Shown: positions 8,661 through 18,956, numbered from the stretch's first letter. The stretch: DNA of 64,000 bases from Paenibacillus sp. RC67 (GCF_030020805.1 NZ_CP125098.1:600001-664000); one strand, 5' to 3'. Notes: generated by a model not told the origin, from the sequence alone. Made by a program: numbers and translations.

Positions 8661-9461
8661 TTGAAACTGGATATAACGCAGCATCCCAATTATTTAAAAG
8701 GCCAGTCTAAGGAATGGTGTCAAAGTCTTGCAAAGCAAACAGGCAAATATGAATACACATGGAACTATGAGTATGAAGGAGAAGCAGCAGAAGATACTTT
8801 GACGGAAACCTTAGAAGGATTATTGCATGGCAAGGTTCTTGACGTCGGCTGTGGTCATGGTGAGTATACCAACCGTTGGGGGGACCATGCCGATGAAATG
8901 GTAGGGTATGACATGACGGAAGGGTTTATTGCAACGGCGAATCGGGATAAGAAGCAAAATACCCGATTTATTGTGGGGCATACCCATGAGGGACTGCCAT
9001 TTCCGGATGCTTACTTTAATGTGGCTTATACGAAAAAAGGCCCCACCAGTTGGTACAACGAAGGGAATAGAGTTGTTCGTCCTGGAGGAAGGATTGTTCT
9101 ATTCCATCCTGGTGACGGAAATGGAGAGGGTGGTGAATTAGCCCATTGTTTCCCCGGATTATTTGCCCCGTCCTCGTTAGGGACCCCTATACTAGATATA
9201 ATTAACGAAAGGCTGAATAGAAGCGGATTTATCAATATTGAGCTGCGCACCTTGAGAGAAACGATCTGGATTCCGACACCGGAGGACGTAGTGAAGATGC
9301 TTTGTTTTGGACAAAGCTCCGATTTTGCACGTTATATCAGAGAAGCTCATTATAGTGATATCCTGACTCGATTTGAAAGACATGCTGGCAAGAAGGGAAT
9401 TCAAGTGACGAATTTCTACTATTTCATTCAAGCGAAAGCGGGAGGGAGGTTGGAATTATGA
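8661..9461 (+). CDS. Class I SAM-dependent methyltransferase
   Basis: 266 aa. SAM-binding motif I VLDVGCGHGEY near residue 57, acidic motif II in MVGYDMTEG, and a post-I LPFPDAYFNVAYTKKG corresponding to motif IV. Substrate unknown. The TTG at 8661 is preferred because GGTGGAGGTG lies 8 nt upstream; an in-frame ATG at 8610 has no comparable signal. The last four bases overlap the next gene (ATGA type), so the two are co-translated. Such MTase plus kinase-like pairs may modify a common small molecule or protein, which is inference. Confidence 0.82.
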   Translation: MKLDITQHPNYLKGQSKEWCQSLAKQTGKYEYTWNYEYEGEAAEDTLTETLEGLLHGKVLDVGCGHGEYTNRWGDHADEMVGYDMTEGFIATANRDKKQNTRFIVGHTHEGLPFPDAYFNVAYTKKGPTSWYNEGNRVVRPGGRIVLFHPGDGNGEGGELAHCFPGLFAPSSLGTPILDIINERLNRSGFINIELRTLRETIWIPTPEDVVKMLCFGQSSDFARYIREAHYSDILTRFERHAGKKGIQVTNFYYFIQAKAGGRLEL

Positions 9462-10297
9462 GTCATGTCGATAGCCTACTGTTGAACATTCGTCATACTT
9501 CTTCGACGATCCAGGACTTATTAGCGGAATGTGGAACGACCTTCAGGGTGTTCGATAAGCAGGATTCCGGATGTGTATCGTTTGGTATCAGGATTCCTTC
9601 GGGACAATGTCTATTCGTAAAGCATGCCGGAACATCTGGTGCAGTTTCTTATTTGAAGCAAGTGGAACATTTTCATTCTGAAGTGACTCATCCGGTTATT
9701 CCTAAGCTGCTGAACTCCTTCTCGACCCTAAATGGTTACGCTCACGTATACGAATGGGTAGAGGGGGAGGTGCTTGGAACGCCTGATTTTCCTGGAAAAG
9801 AAGGGAGAAGTAATCCGGAATCACCTCATTACCGATTCAGGCAGCAGTCTGTGGAACGGATTATACAAGCTCTGAACACCGTATACGAACTGCACATGCT
9901 TTTGGAAGAGCATGGGTATGTAGCGGTAGACTTTTATGATGGCTGCATGATCTATGACTTTCAGCTCCATAAGCTGCATTTATGTGATTTCGACCATTAC
10001 ACTAAAGGAGCCTTCATACTGGAGAAAAACCGATTGTTCGGCTCCAGTCGATTTATGGCTCCTGAGGAGTTCATTCGTGGCAGTAGAATTGATTATCGGA
10101 CAAATATATATGCGATGGGAGCGGCAGCGTTCGTTTTTCTCTCGGACGGAAGTAGAGAGCTAAACGCTTGGAGAGCTTCAGAGCCACTGTATCATGTTGT
10201 CAGCAAAGCAGCAGCATCTCTTCGTGAAGATCGTTATGATAGTATCAAGAGCTTTTATGAGGCTTGGAAGCAGGCTTTGGCAAGCCAGCAAGATTAA
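9458..10297 (+). CDS. Protein-kinase-like (Ser/Thr kinase fold) protein
   Basis: 279 aa. A kinase-like order of motifs can be followed: candidate Lys in LFVKHAGT, catalytic-loop equivalent VAVDFYDGCMIYDF (the HRD...N pattern is altered, with Asp kept and Asn absent), a DFD in LCDFDHY in place of DFG, and a clear APE motif in RFMAPEEF. Helical C-lobe follows. It may phosphorylate a small molecule or protein, or be a pseudokinase. It overlaps the methyltransferase by 4 nt. It ends three bases before the convergent Rieske gene. Confidence 0.72.
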   Translation: MSHVDSLLLNIRHTSSTIQDLLAECGTTFRVFDKQDSGCVSFGIRIPSGQCLFVKHAGTSGAVSYLKQVEHFHSEVTHPVIPKLLNSFSTLNGYAHVYEWVEGEVLGTPDFPGKEGRSNPESPHYRFRQQSVERIIQALNTVYELHMLLEEHGYVAVDFYDGCMIYDFQLHKLHLCDFDHYTKGAFILEKNRLFGSSRFMAPEEFIRGSRIDYRTNIYAMGAAAFVFLSDGSRELNAWRASEPLYHVVSKAAASLREDRYDSIKSFYEAWKQALASQQD

Positions 10298-10300
10298 TGA

Positions 10301-11317
10301 CTAGGCCTTTGCATCGCTAATCATGATTTTCGGTTCACTGCTTGTAAGAAATTGGTACCAGCGTTGCCGAAAGCGAACTTGAGGCCCATCCGCAGGCATA
10401 TGAGCTTCCAATCGCAAGGCGTCGGGGATCGGACGGGGATGTTGACTCTCAACGATCCCTTGGTCTTCTTTCAGCACCTTGCTGCTGTATCTGGAGAAAA
10501 TATAATTCATGCCGGGAAACTTAGCAAAGTTTCTCCCAGCGAGACCATAAATAGCAGTTACTTCTTCTTCTATCGGCGAGAAAGTAACGAAGTTAATGAA
10601 CTGGCTGCCCTCCGTTTTAACGGGTGTGAGCAGCCATTGCTGCGGAAAATCATAATCAAGAATACCGCCACCATTGCGGATTCGAATGCGGTTATCTTTT
10701 GCTTCAAATTCAATGTTAATTTCCTTCGGTGACTTCTTGCCGATCGTTTTATTATGAACAATAGGGACATGGGCGACATCCAGTACACTTTCTACTACGC
10801 GGGTTAAGTGAGCCTGCCATATAGCATCATAAGGTGCTAGGACATAATCCGGATTTTCCAAGACAGGGCTAACAAGCTTCAGTGCTTCTGGCTCATAGTC
10901 GAGCAGGTCTCTGGTCATTGGGTAAATCCATAGCAAACCTATTCTTTCAATAAGAGGATAGGATTTCGTATTCGCAAAAGCAGGGACAGCACGGCCAGGA
11001 TGGGCTGGAATATCAACACATTGCCCGTGGCCATCAAAAGACCATGCATGATACGCACACTCCAGCAGACCACCTGCACAGCGTCCAAGAGATAAATCAG
11101 CTCCTCTATGTGGACAGTAAGCATGAAGCGCGTGAGCGGTGCCTTGCTGATCGCGAAATAGGACGATATCTCGTCCAAGCATCCGTTTTTTGATAGGCTT
11201 AGCCTTCAATTCCTTCGACCAGCCAATCGCATACCAAGTACATGGGATTTTCCTTTTGCGCACTCCGATATTGTCCGTCGACCATACCTTGGCACCTCCT
11301 TTTATAGCATGTTCCAT
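10301..11317 (-). CDS. Rieske [2Fe-2S] non-heme iron oxygenase, alpha-subunit type
   Basis: 338 aa. N-terminal Rieske domain with CPHRGADLSLG and CAYHAWSFDG (CxH...CxxH, residues about 68-90). The C-terminal catalytic domain carries the mononuclear iron motif DVAHVPIVH (DxxHxxxxH). Family members hydroxylate or demethylate aromatic and heterocyclic substrates using a separate reductase, not seen here. Start is unsure: ATG 11317 has no good Shine-Dalgarno, whereas a strong AAAGGAGG (about 11295-11302) is perfectly placed for an out-of-frame ATG at 11285. The Rieske domain itself is in the annotated frame. Convergent with the kinase-like gene, 3 nt apart. Confidence 0.85.
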   Translation of the reverse strand: MEHAIKGGAKVWSTDNIGVRKRKIPCTWYAIGWSKELKAKPIKKRMLGRDIVLFRDQQGTAHALHAYCPHRGADLSLGRCAGGLLECAYHAWSFDGHGQCVDIPAHPGRAVPAFANTKSYPLIERIGLLWIYPMTRDLLDYEPEALKLVSPVLENPDYVLAPYDAIWQAHLTRVVESVLDVAHVPIVHNKTIGKKSPKEINIEFEAKDNRIRIRNGGGILDYDFPQQWLLTPVKTEGSQFINFVTFSPIEEEVTAIYGLAGRNFAKFPGMNYIFSRYSSKVLKEDQGIVESQHPRPIPDALRLEAHMPADGPQVRFRQRWYQFLTSSEPKIMISDAKA

Positions 11318-11414
11318 ATTAAGTTAGTCCTAATAGCAGTTCCTTATGTAACTATTGCTTACCATTCTCTGTCTATCCATTCATTATACGAAAATGATAC
11401 GTTCGAAACATAAA

Positions 11415-11454
11415 TAAAAGAAATCCCATCAGAACATGAGGCTCTGATGGGATT
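11415..11454 (-). terminator. Terminator of gltA
   Basis: On the minus strand AATCCCATCAGAG / CTGATGGGATT is followed by TCTTTT, about 23 nt past the gltA stop. Confidence 0.85.
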
Positions 11455-11476
11455 ATAAACTCAATTTAACTGTTGA

Positions 11477-14400
11477 TTATTCTGTAGCCACCGATTGGTC
11501 TGCTTGCAGGTTCACCGGAGCGATACGCACAAAGCTGGTTTCGAGATTAGCGAGCAGATGATCTACTTTCGCAGCAGCCTCTGTTTGACCTGATGCAGCA
11601 AGCTCTTGACGGTAAGCGCCTAGCAGCTCATTCAGATCCTTGATGCTTTGTGGGCCGACTTTCTCGATTTTCACTTTCGCGCCTTTAGCGATACGGCGTT
11701 CAATTGCCGCTTCGTTCATACCCATTTCCGGGTTCAGACGTTGATAGATTACACCGCCGGTCATCCCTGCGCAAATCCATGGACCTGGGTCGCCAAGCAC
11801 TACGGCACGACCATTGGTCATGTATTCGAAGGCGAAGCCTTTCAGGTTCGCGCGGCTTGCAAGTCCGCCAAGTTCGTCTTCAATCGGAGAAGTAATTTCG
11901 CCGCCGAATACGACGTCTGCGCCGGAGAAGCGGATGCAGGCACGAGTATCTGCATTTCCTTGGATCAGGAACAGACCTTTTTGAGCACCGTAACCGAACG
12001 ATTTACCAACGGAACCGTTGATGAATTGGCCATGGCTGCCTTGCGATTTCAGGATCGCTACTTTACCGCCGAACGACATTTTACCTACGCCGTCCTCAGC
12101 TCCACCGTGAACCGTAATGTCAACGCCGCGTGCGTTGAACGCACCCAAGCCGTTACCTGGTACGGAACCGTCAGTCAAAGTAAGAGATACAGGAGGCAAT
12201 TGATCATAGCTTCCGTCAAAACGATCTCTTACGCGATGGCTGGAGTAGCGGCTTCCAAGAATACGGGATTCCGCATCCACTTTGGACCATCTGCGTGTAA
12301 TCGGAGCGTCGAAGGATAAGGAATCCGGGAAGAATTCTTGACCTTCAGCGCCTGCAGCAATACGGATATCGGAGGATACCGTTGCTGCAGCTTCCAACTG
12401 AGCTTCATGCGCTGCTGCGAAGGAAAGCGGAGCCGGACGCAAAATGTCGGACAAGTCAATTTTATCTTGGCAGCTGATTTGCTGCAGCAGGTCAGAGCGG
12501 CCGACCAGCTCTTGCGCACTGGAGAAGCCCAACTGAGCTACGATTTCGCGAATTTCTTGGCCCATTCCGCCATATAGACGAACGAGAGAATCTACTGCTG
12601 TATCGAATACTCGAGGCACGAAACGGCGAAGACCTTTTTCTTCCGCTTCTTCCATCGAATCGATTTGTGTTGCAATACCTACGTGACAAGTATCCAAGTG
12701 ACATCCACGGCATGTTGTGCAACCGATAGCTTGCATTGAGATACTTCCGAATCCGCAGCGGTTTGCACCGAGCAGCATCATTTTCACTACATCGGCACCG
12801 GATTTCAAGCCGCCGTCGCTCCACAGCTCGACTTTGTGACGCAAGCCTGCTTCGATCAAGGCTACGTGAGCCAATTTCGTACCGATTTCGGTAGGCAAGC
12901 CTACATGAGTCAGAGAGTGAATACGTGCTGCACCTGTACCGCCGTCGAAGCCGGACAAGGTGATAACATCAGCGCCTGCTTTAGCTACGCCGACTGCGAT
13001 CGTACCAATACCTGGAACAATAGGAACTTTAACATTGATTTTAGCTTTACGTCCGCTTGCTTCTTTCAGCTCAGAGATGATTTGCGCCAAGTCCTCGATA
13101 GAATAAATATCGTGGTTGTTGGATGGCGAGATCAAATCGGAACCGATGGTCGCGTTACGAGCAGCAGCTATTTTAGCTGTAACCTTGGAGCCAGGCAAGT
13201 GACCGCCTTCACCCGGTTTAGCGCCTTGACCGATTTTGATTTCAAGGAAAGCTACGGCGTTAGCCAGCTCTACATTGATTCCGAAACGACCGGAAGCGAC
13301 TTGCGCGCCGCGTGTTCTTTTGTAACGGCCGAGCATATCTTTAATCTCTCCGCCTTCACCGTTCATGGTAACCATGTTCAGACGTTCACCGGCTTCCGCA
13401 TAAGCGCGGAATGCAGTTTCGTTCTGGGAACCGAACGACATGGAGGAGATCAGCATTGGTAAGTCATGACCGCCGATACCGATATCGACTTGCGACGGAT
13501 CCAGAGGCTTACGGCCTTCTTGATGCGCCAAATCATAATTGAAGTCAGCAACGTGACGAATCGAGATCGGATTGCGCTTTTCTTCTTCACGCAGCTTATC
13601 ACGGTAATCGGAATAAGGAGCCGTTCCAGAAGCAGCCTCTCCGAGTGCTTTCCACATCCGTTGGAAGAAGTGGAAGTTACGAGCTGCCTTGGCTTTAGGA
13701 TTCGAGAAGTCATTGTAACGAGCTTCTGCATCTGCTTCCAATTCGGTAAAGCCCGTACCAGCATTCTCACTGCCAAGGTAGTTCACGATATCTAACACAT
13801 CGGATACTTCCGGCTTCAAGCCGATCGACGAGAAGAAGCGGGTGTAGCCGCGCAGCTCGTGAGTACCGATAGTGGAAATGACTTTTTCCAGACCTTTAGT
13901 TAAAGCCGCGTACACTTTACGTGCTGCAGGCGCACCGTTCTTCACGGCGGAGGTTGCAAACAGCAAGTAAGGAGATACGATATCTACACCGAGACCGCAA
14001 GCAACTGCAATATCATGCAGGTTGCGAATCGCTGCAGTACGAAGCACCACAGTCGTATGACGGCGCAGGTTGTCGCCAAACTGCAATTTTTCCGCACGAA
14101 GAGCGATATCGACCTTGGATACGGACAAATGCGGGTCCATGAACAAACGATCGTTTTGATGTGCATTGGCATCATCGAGAATCAGCAATACAGCACCGTT
14201 TTTAACAGCAGCTACTGCATCAGCAGCCAATTGATCCAAGGCATCCTTCAAGGAAGTGCCGCGAGCAAATGTGAGGGACAATGTCACTACGGCATTATCG
14301 CCTTGCGCAGTGAACATCGCACGAAGCTGCTCCAAGCTTGGTTGACCAAGCTCAGCCAAGGAATCCACACCGTTGCTGCCTTCCAGCACAAGCGGTGTTA

Positions 14401-16054
14401 ACAATTCAAGGCGAAGACGTTGATCCGGCTGGCCATAAACAGTAGGGCGAGGGCCGACAACGACACGAGTGGAGAAGTGTTCCATCTCACGGTCACGGTC
14501 AATCGCAGGGTTCGTTACGACGGCTACGCTTTCTTTGATGAAATCGGGAATGTTTTGACGCTCCCAGTTGATACATGCATGAGGTCCGTCATGACCAAGC
14601 GAACGAATCGGCTCCGCGCCGGTTTCGGACATGGTTTCTATCATTTGGATTCCTTCACGGTCCCAACCAAATGCGCTGTACAGAGCATCAGTAACAGAAG
14701 CATCGTCTTGAGAAGCAGCCTCTACTACCGGTAGTGCATCTTTCAAGTGTTTGCGCAAGCCTGTGAAATTAACGCGCTTGCTTGCACGCTCGTAAGCCAA
14801 AGATTGAACTCCGGAGTAAGGAATCACTTGAACATGCTCGCCTGGTGTCAGGACGACACCGACTTTTTCGCCTGGGGCGATCGGTTTCGGATCCGCTACC
14901 ATTTCGTCTACGGTAATAACGCCTTGCTCAGAGGAGAAGTACAATGACGTATCGCTCTCTACCATCCAAACCGGACGAAGACCAAGAGCATCGACGCTGA
15001 AAATACATTCATTGCCGTAACGGGATACGATACCGGCTGGGCCTTGAGCATAGTGACCCCAGATTTGACGATAATATACATAAAGGTCTTGTAATTCCGG
15101 ACGGAATTGTTTCATTTCATTAATAATAGGAGGGAACACGACTTCCATCGCTTCAAATAAGCTGATGCCGAAGCGGTGAATGAAGGTTTCGATCGTACGG
15201 TTCATGTCTTGGGAGTCGCTTCCGCTCTCAACTAACTGTACGCCGACCATGTCTGCTTCAAGACGCATTTTTTTGACGGTATTGATTTCTCCGTTGTGGC
15301 CGAGTAAAGAGAACGGCTGAACACGGAAAAAGCTGGATTGGGTATTAGTGGAGTAACGGTTGTGACCGATAGTTACTTGCGCTGCAAAGAGCGGGTCACG
15401 AGTATCGTTATAATATTTAGGAAGAATGCTGGCAGCGCCCATGACTTTGTAAGCTGCGGTTACGTTGCTCAGTGTAGCAACGTGAACATGGTAGCGAGCT
15501 TCAATGGCTACATGCAGCTCGAACAAATGATCAGCGACGACGACTTCCTGTTTGTCACACAATGCAGCGATTTGCCAGAAGGTTGGTTCGTCATTACGAC
15601 CGTTCTCCCCAAGCACACTGCTATCCACTTGATTTTCTTGTTCCAATATAATAGAAACATTAAATTGGGCAAACAGCTCGCGAATACCTTTTTGCATATC
15701 AGCCACGGAGATGTCCAGCTTGCGCGGAACAAAGATGTGGGCAACCGAAAAGCGAGCATCATAGGCAAGCTTGCCGTCAAGACCAGCTTCGTTCAGTTTT
15801 TTCTCCCACAGGGCTCTAGGAATGTCGGTCAAAATGCCGCATCCGTCTCCCTCGCCGTTAATAAATCCCGAACGATGCTCCATTTTGACAAGAGCTTCAA
15901 TCGTCTTCCGAATGTTATCCCGGGATGGGAATCCGTCCTTCTCCACGATACAGATGATACCGCAGCTGTCGTGCTCGGTACCTAGCAAATTCTGAAAACG
16001 GCCTTCATTGCGCATTACTTCATTCATTTTTGTGGTCAGCAGGCTGACCGTCAC
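11477..16054 (-). CDS. gltA: Glutamate synthase, large subunit
   Basis: Makes glutamate from glutamine and 2-oxoglutarate. 1525 aa, normal for the large subunit. N-terminal Ntn amidotransferase with nucleophile Cys in EHDSCGIIC, central domain, then the FMN-binding synthase domain (MNGEGGEIKDMLGRYKR, GQGAKPGEGGHLPGSKV, LSGFDGGTGAARIHS). A [3Fe-4S] motif CTTCRGCHLDTC (Cx5Cx4C) and a C-terminal beta-helix GXGXG domain follow. The start is uncertain: GTG 16054 overlaps its own GGGAGG, and the in-frame ATG at 16027 is an alternative. The small subunit is not adjacent, unlike the usual operon. A long leader lies upstream. Confidence 0.95.
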   Translation of the reverse strand: MTVSLLTTKMNEVMRNEGRFQNLLGTEHDSCGIICIVEKDGFPSRDNIRKTIEALVKMEHRSGFINGEGDGCGILTDIPRALWEKKLNEAGLDGKLAYDARFSVAHIFVPRKLDISVADMQKGIRELFAQFNVSIILEQENQVDSSVLGENGRNDEPTFWQIAALCDKQEVVVADHLFELHVAIEARYHVHVATLSNVTAAYKVMGAASILPKYYNDTRDPLFAAQVTIGHNRYSTNTQSSFFRVQPFSLLGHNGEINTVKKMRLEADMVGVQLVESGSDSQDMNRTIETFIHRFGISLFEAMEVVFPPIINEMKQFRPELQDLYVYYRQIWGHYAQGPAGIVSRYGNECIFSVDALGLRPVWMVESDTSLYFSSEQGVITVDEMVADPKPIAPGEKVGVVLTPGEHVQVIPYSGVQSLAYERASKRVNFTGLRKHLKDALPVVEAASQDDASVTDALYSAFGWDREGIQMIETMSETGAEPIRSLGHDGPHACINWERQNIPDFIKESVAVVTNPAIDRDREMEHFSTRVVVGPRPTVYGQPDQRLRLELLTPLVLEGSNGVDSLAELGQPSLEQLRAMFTAQGDNAVVTLSLTFARGTSLKDALDQLAADAVAAVKNGAVLLILDDANAHQNDRLFMDPHLSVSKVDIALRAEKLQFGDNLRRHTTVVLRTAAIRNLHDIAVACGLGVDIVSPYLLFATSAVKNGAPAARKVYAALTKGLEKVISTIGTHELRGYTRFFSSIGLKPEVSDVLDIVNYLGSENAGTGFTELEADAEARYNDFSNPKAKAARNFHFFQRMWKALGEAASGTAPYSDYRDKLREEEKRNPISIRHVADFNYDLAHQEGRKPLDPSQVDIGIGGHDLPMLISSMSFGSQNETAFRAYAEAGERLNMVTMNGEGGEIKDMLGRYKRTRGAQVASGRFGINVELANAVAFLEIKIGQGAKPGEGGHLPGSKVTAKIAAARNATIGSDLISPSNNHDIYSIEDLAQIISELKEASGRKAKINVKVPIVPGIGTIAVGVAKAGADVITLSGFDGGTGAARIHSLTHVGLPTEIGTKLAHVALIEAGLRHKVELWSDGGLKSGADVVKMMLLGANRCGFGSISMQAIGCTTCRGCHLDTCHVGIATQIDSMEEAEEKGLRRFVPRVFDTAVDSLVRLYGGMGQEIREIVAQLGFSSAQELVGRSDLLQQISCQDKIDLSDILRPAPLSFAAAHEAQLEAAATVSSDIRIAAGAEGQEFFPDSLSFDAPITRRWSKVDAESRILGSRYSSHRVRDRFDGSYDQLPPVSLTLTDGSVPGNGLGAFNARGVDITVHGGAEDGVGKMSFGGKVAILKSQGSHGQFINGSVGKSFGYGAQKGLFLIQGNADTRACIRFSGADVVFGGEITSPIEDELGGLASRANLKGFAFEYMTNGRAVVLGDPGPWICAGMTGGVIYQRLNPEMGMNEAAIERRIAKGAKVKIEKVGPQSIKDLNELLGAYRQELAASGQTEAAAKVDHLLANLETSFVRIAPVNLQADQSVATE

Positions 16055-16346
16055 CTCCCATTAAAAGTATGCGAGTCTAAATCGTCATCAAGCAAGGTTT
16101 GTTCATGTCACTGCGGCGATAAGAAAGCGGACAAATCCATCGACGAGATTCGCGATGAATAAATATACATTTTTCATGCATAACCACATTCTGCTACTGC
16201 TTGTCGAAGGCGCTGCGAAGCGCTGACGTGTGAGGATGTAAGAAAAATATTTGCTCCCACATCGACAAAATGAGCGCATACCGATACGGCTTACATGCCA
16301 AAAACCTTATAAAATAGCCGATTTTCTTACAAAATAAAGTATTAAT

Positions 16347-16414
16347 AGAATATCACGAAATTGCTGGTTGCACAATAGAACAATCACTGGAATGATTGGA
16401 TGTAAGCGCTATCT
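16347..16414 (-). promoter_or_regulatory. Putative gltA promoter with upstream cre-like site
   Basis: On the minus strand TTGTGC (16375-16370), 17 nt, TATTCT (16352-16347) form a plausible sigma-A promoter, giving a leader of about 285 nt. Just upstream, TGTAAGCGCTATCT at 16401-16414 (plus-strand reading) matches the CcpA cre consensus at all but the last base, so carbon control is possible. The leader has a GGCGCT/AGCGCT hairpin near 16209-16224 but no riboswitch I recognise. The rest of 16055-16694 contains no gene. Confidence 0.45.
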
Positions 16415-16694
16415 ATTTTGCATAATTGGTGAATAAAGGCAAAAAAACAGCGAAAAACGTCGAAATGCCAAAGACGAACGAAAAATTAAGGAAATGATTG
16501 TATAGTTCGGTTTTATCGTGAATATTTGTATCGTGGAAGCTTTCTTTACAAAAATAATATAATCGGACTGTCTAGAGGAAAGATTAGGTTATACCTGGGA
16601 TAAAAGGATTTTATCAACCTAATTAACGTTAGTTAACACACGAACAATGAAGGAATATTTAAGAAAAACATGGATGGGTCAGGTTAGTTTACAA

Positions 16695-16729
16695 AGAAGG
16701 ACCGCTATTTCATGGATAGCGGTCCTTCT
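16695..16729 (-). terminator. Terminator of hemL
   Basis: Perfect 14-bp stem AGAAGGACCGCTAT / ATAGCGGTCCTTCT, followed on the minus strand by TTG; located 16 nt past the hemL stop. Confidence 0.82.
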
Positions 16730-16744
16730 ATATATATTCTTCTC

Positions 16745-18103
16745 TTACACGATGCGTTCGCTGGCCATTGTTGCGAAGGAATGTTCCGCAGCTTGAATGG
16801 TGTAGGTGATATCTTCTTCGGTATGAGCTGTGGTCATGAACCATGCCTCATATTTGGATGGGGCAAGACAAATCCCTTGCTCCAGCATAAGTCGGAAGAA
16901 ACGGGCGAATTGATCACCGTTCGTATCTTGAGCTTCATCATAGTCTGTAACTGGATGATCGCAGAAGTGGGTCGATAGAGAGCCACAGATGCGGTTGATC
17001 GTGAGCGGGATGCCATGCTTGCCCGCGGCTTGCGCAAGGCCGGCCTCCAGCGTGGCGGCCAGCTTGTCGAGCCGGTCGTAGACTCCCGGCTCCTGAAGTG
17101 CTTGCAGGCATGCGATGCCTGCGGAGATCGACGCAGGGTTGCCTGCCATCGTCCCGGCTTGATAAGCCGGGCCCAAAGGCGCTACCTGCGCCATGATGTC
17201 CTTGCGGCCCCCATAGGCCCCGATCGGCAGCCCGCCGCCGATGATTTTGCCCAGGGCCGTCAGGTCCGGCTCGATGGCTGCGAGGCTAGGAGCCTCTAAG
17301 CCATCGAACGTTTGCGTCGCGCCGTAATGGAAGCGGAACGCCGTGATTACCTCGTCGTAGATGACGAGGGAGCCGTTGTTCCGCGCCGCGGCGCATAGTC
17401 CCTCGAGGAAGCCGGGCTTCGGCATGACCATGCCGAAGTTGCCAACGATCGGCTCCACCATCACCGCGGCGATGTCATCGCCCCAACGCTCCAATGCAGC
17501 ATGGAGCGCTTCGAGGTTATTGAACGGCACCGTGATGACCTCGCTGGCAATGCTCATCGGAATTCCGGCACTGTCCGGGATTCCGAGAGTGGAAGGGCCG
17601 CTGCCTGCGGCTACAAGTACCAAGTCCGAGTGGCCGTGATAGCAGCCGGCGAATTTAATGATCTTATTGCGCCCCGTGTAAGCTCTGGCTACACGAATGG
17701 TCGTCATGACGGCTTCGGTGCCGGAGTTAACAAAGCGTACCTTATCGAGCGATGGAATCGCTGATTTGATCATACGGGCGAACTCGATTTCGAGCTCCGT
17801 CGGTGTCCCGAACAAGGTCCCGTTCTCTGCAGCGAGACAAATCGCAGCGGTAACATGAGGATGGGCGTGACCCAGAATGATAGGCCCGTAGGCCGCCAAG
17901 AAATCAATGTAGCGATTGTCGTCTTCGTCCCAGAAATAAGCGCCTTGACCGCGCTTCATGAATACGGGAGCTCCGCCACCGACTGCCTTGAAAGACCGGG
18001 AGGGGCTGTTCACGCCTCCTACGATATGCTCCAACGCTTCTTTATACAATGCTTCGGAACGAGTTTTTTCGTTCATTGGTAGAATGGGGAATGAGGATGT
18101 CAT
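16745..18103 (-). CDS. hemL: Glutamate-1-semialdehyde 2,1-aminomutase
   Basis: PLP enzyme converting glutamate-1-semialdehyde to 5-aminolevulinate, first committed step of tetrapyrrole synthesis by the C5 route. 452 aa, somewhat longer than the 425-430 aa typical. Motifs: [67 protein letters not shown], and the PLP Lys in [27 protein letters not shown] precedes ATG 18103. No other hem genes are near, suggesting a second, stand-alone GsaB-type copy. The central third (about 16980-17500) is visibly richer in G+C than the flanks. Confidence 0.93.
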   Translation of the reverse strand: MTSSFPILPMNEKTRSEALYKEALEHIVGGVNSPSRSFKAVGGGAPVFMKRGQGAYFWDEDDNRYIDFLAAYGPIILGHAHPHVTAAICLAAENGTLFGTPTELEIEFARMIKSAIPSLDKVRFVNSGTEAVMTTIRVARAYTGRNKIIKFAGCYHGHSDLVLVAAGSGPSTLGIPDSAGIPMSIASEVITVPFNNLEALHAALERWGDDIAAVMVEPIVGNFGMVMPKPGFLEGLCAAARNNGSLVIYDEVITAFRFHYGATQTFDGLEAPSLAAIEPDLTALGKIIGGGLPIGAYGGRKDIMAQVAPLGPAYQAGTMAGNPASISAGIACLQALQEPGVYDRLDKLAATLEAGLAQAAGKHGIPLTINRICGSLSTHFCDHPVTDYDEAQDTNGDQFARFFRLMLEQGICLAPSKYEAWFMTTAHTEEDITYTIQAAEHSFATMASERIV

Positions 18104-18158
18104 GATGATACTCCTTTATAGTTGATTCATTAGTTTGGGTAGTCGTACGATCTCCAGC

Positions 18159-18956
18159 TTAGTGCAGTAAAAGTCCCTTGACCATAATAACAGCCTGTCC
18201 CTGGATATGGACTCGGGTATCCGTCAACCGCAGCTTCAATACTCCAGTGCGGGCCGAGAGCTGCATCGCCGTAAATTGTTTTTTGTTGAGCTTCTCCTGC
18301 CAGTAAGGAACCAGCGCGCAGTGAGCCGATCCAGTTACCGGATCTTCATCAATGCCTAAGGCAGGATAGAAGCACCGGGATACGAAATCATACTCGGGAT
18401 TGTCGGAACGGCATGTTACAATCAATCCTCGAGCCGGGAGCTCTTTCAATAATCTGAAGTCTGGCTTCAACTCGCGCAAAGCTTGTTCATTTTCCGCTTC
18501 TATTAGAATATCCATTCGGTTGCTGTAAACGGCTTGAGGCTTGAACCCGATTGCTTCCTCAAGAAGAGGAGGCACAGCACATGGAGCGACAGGTTCAGCT
18601 GGGAAGTTCAGTTCAATGCCGCCATCTACCCTTTTCGCTGTCAATAAGCCGCTTTTGGTGTGAAAGCGAAGCTGCTCGATCCGGTAAGCTACACCGCTCT
18701 CCCACAGCACTTTGGCGCTTGCTAGAGTTGCATGACCACACAGGTCCACTTCCCTTTCAGGAGTAAACCACCGCAGTTGGTAATTACCTACTCCCTGCAT
18801 AGCGCATAAAAAGGCAGTCTCGGATAAGTTCATCTCCGCAGCGATCTTCTTGAGCCAGGCATCGTCAGGAGGAAACTCTTGTAAAATACAAACGGCGGCT
18901 GGATTACCCGCATAGGGGGTAGAGGTAAATGCATCGACTGTATAAATAGGAATCAT
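18159..18956 (-). CDS. PhzF-family isomerase/epimerase-like protein
   Basis: 265 aa. Starts MIPIYTVDAFTSTPYAGNPAAV, the signature of the PhzF fold (diaminopimelate-epimerase-like). The conserved active-site Glu is in NLSETAFL and the GHATLASA and DPVTGSAH motifs are present. Substrate unknown; only PhzF itself has a defined role in phenazine synthesis and no phz genes are present. ATG 18956 is chosen because AAGGAG lies 9 nt upstream, the longer frame from 18977 being inside that signal. Confidence 0.88.
   Translation of the reverse strand: MIPIYTVDAFTSTPYAGNPAAVCILQEFPPDDAWLKKIAAEMNLSETAFLCAMQGVGNYQLRWFTPEREVDLCGHATLASAKVLWESGVAYRIEQLRFHTKSGLLTAKRVDGGIELNFPAEPVAPCAVPPLLEEAIGFKPQAVYSNRMDILIEAENEQALRELKPDFRLLKELPARGLIVTCRSDNPEYDFVSRCFYPALGIDEDPVTGSAHCALVPYWQEKLNKKQFTAMQLSARTGVLKLRLTDTRVHIQGQAVIMVKGLLLH

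Noticed and set aside
11648..15985. Many long ORFs opposite gltA
   Set aside because: They are antisense shadows of a well-conserved large enzyme, without recognisable motifs or ribosome-binding sites.
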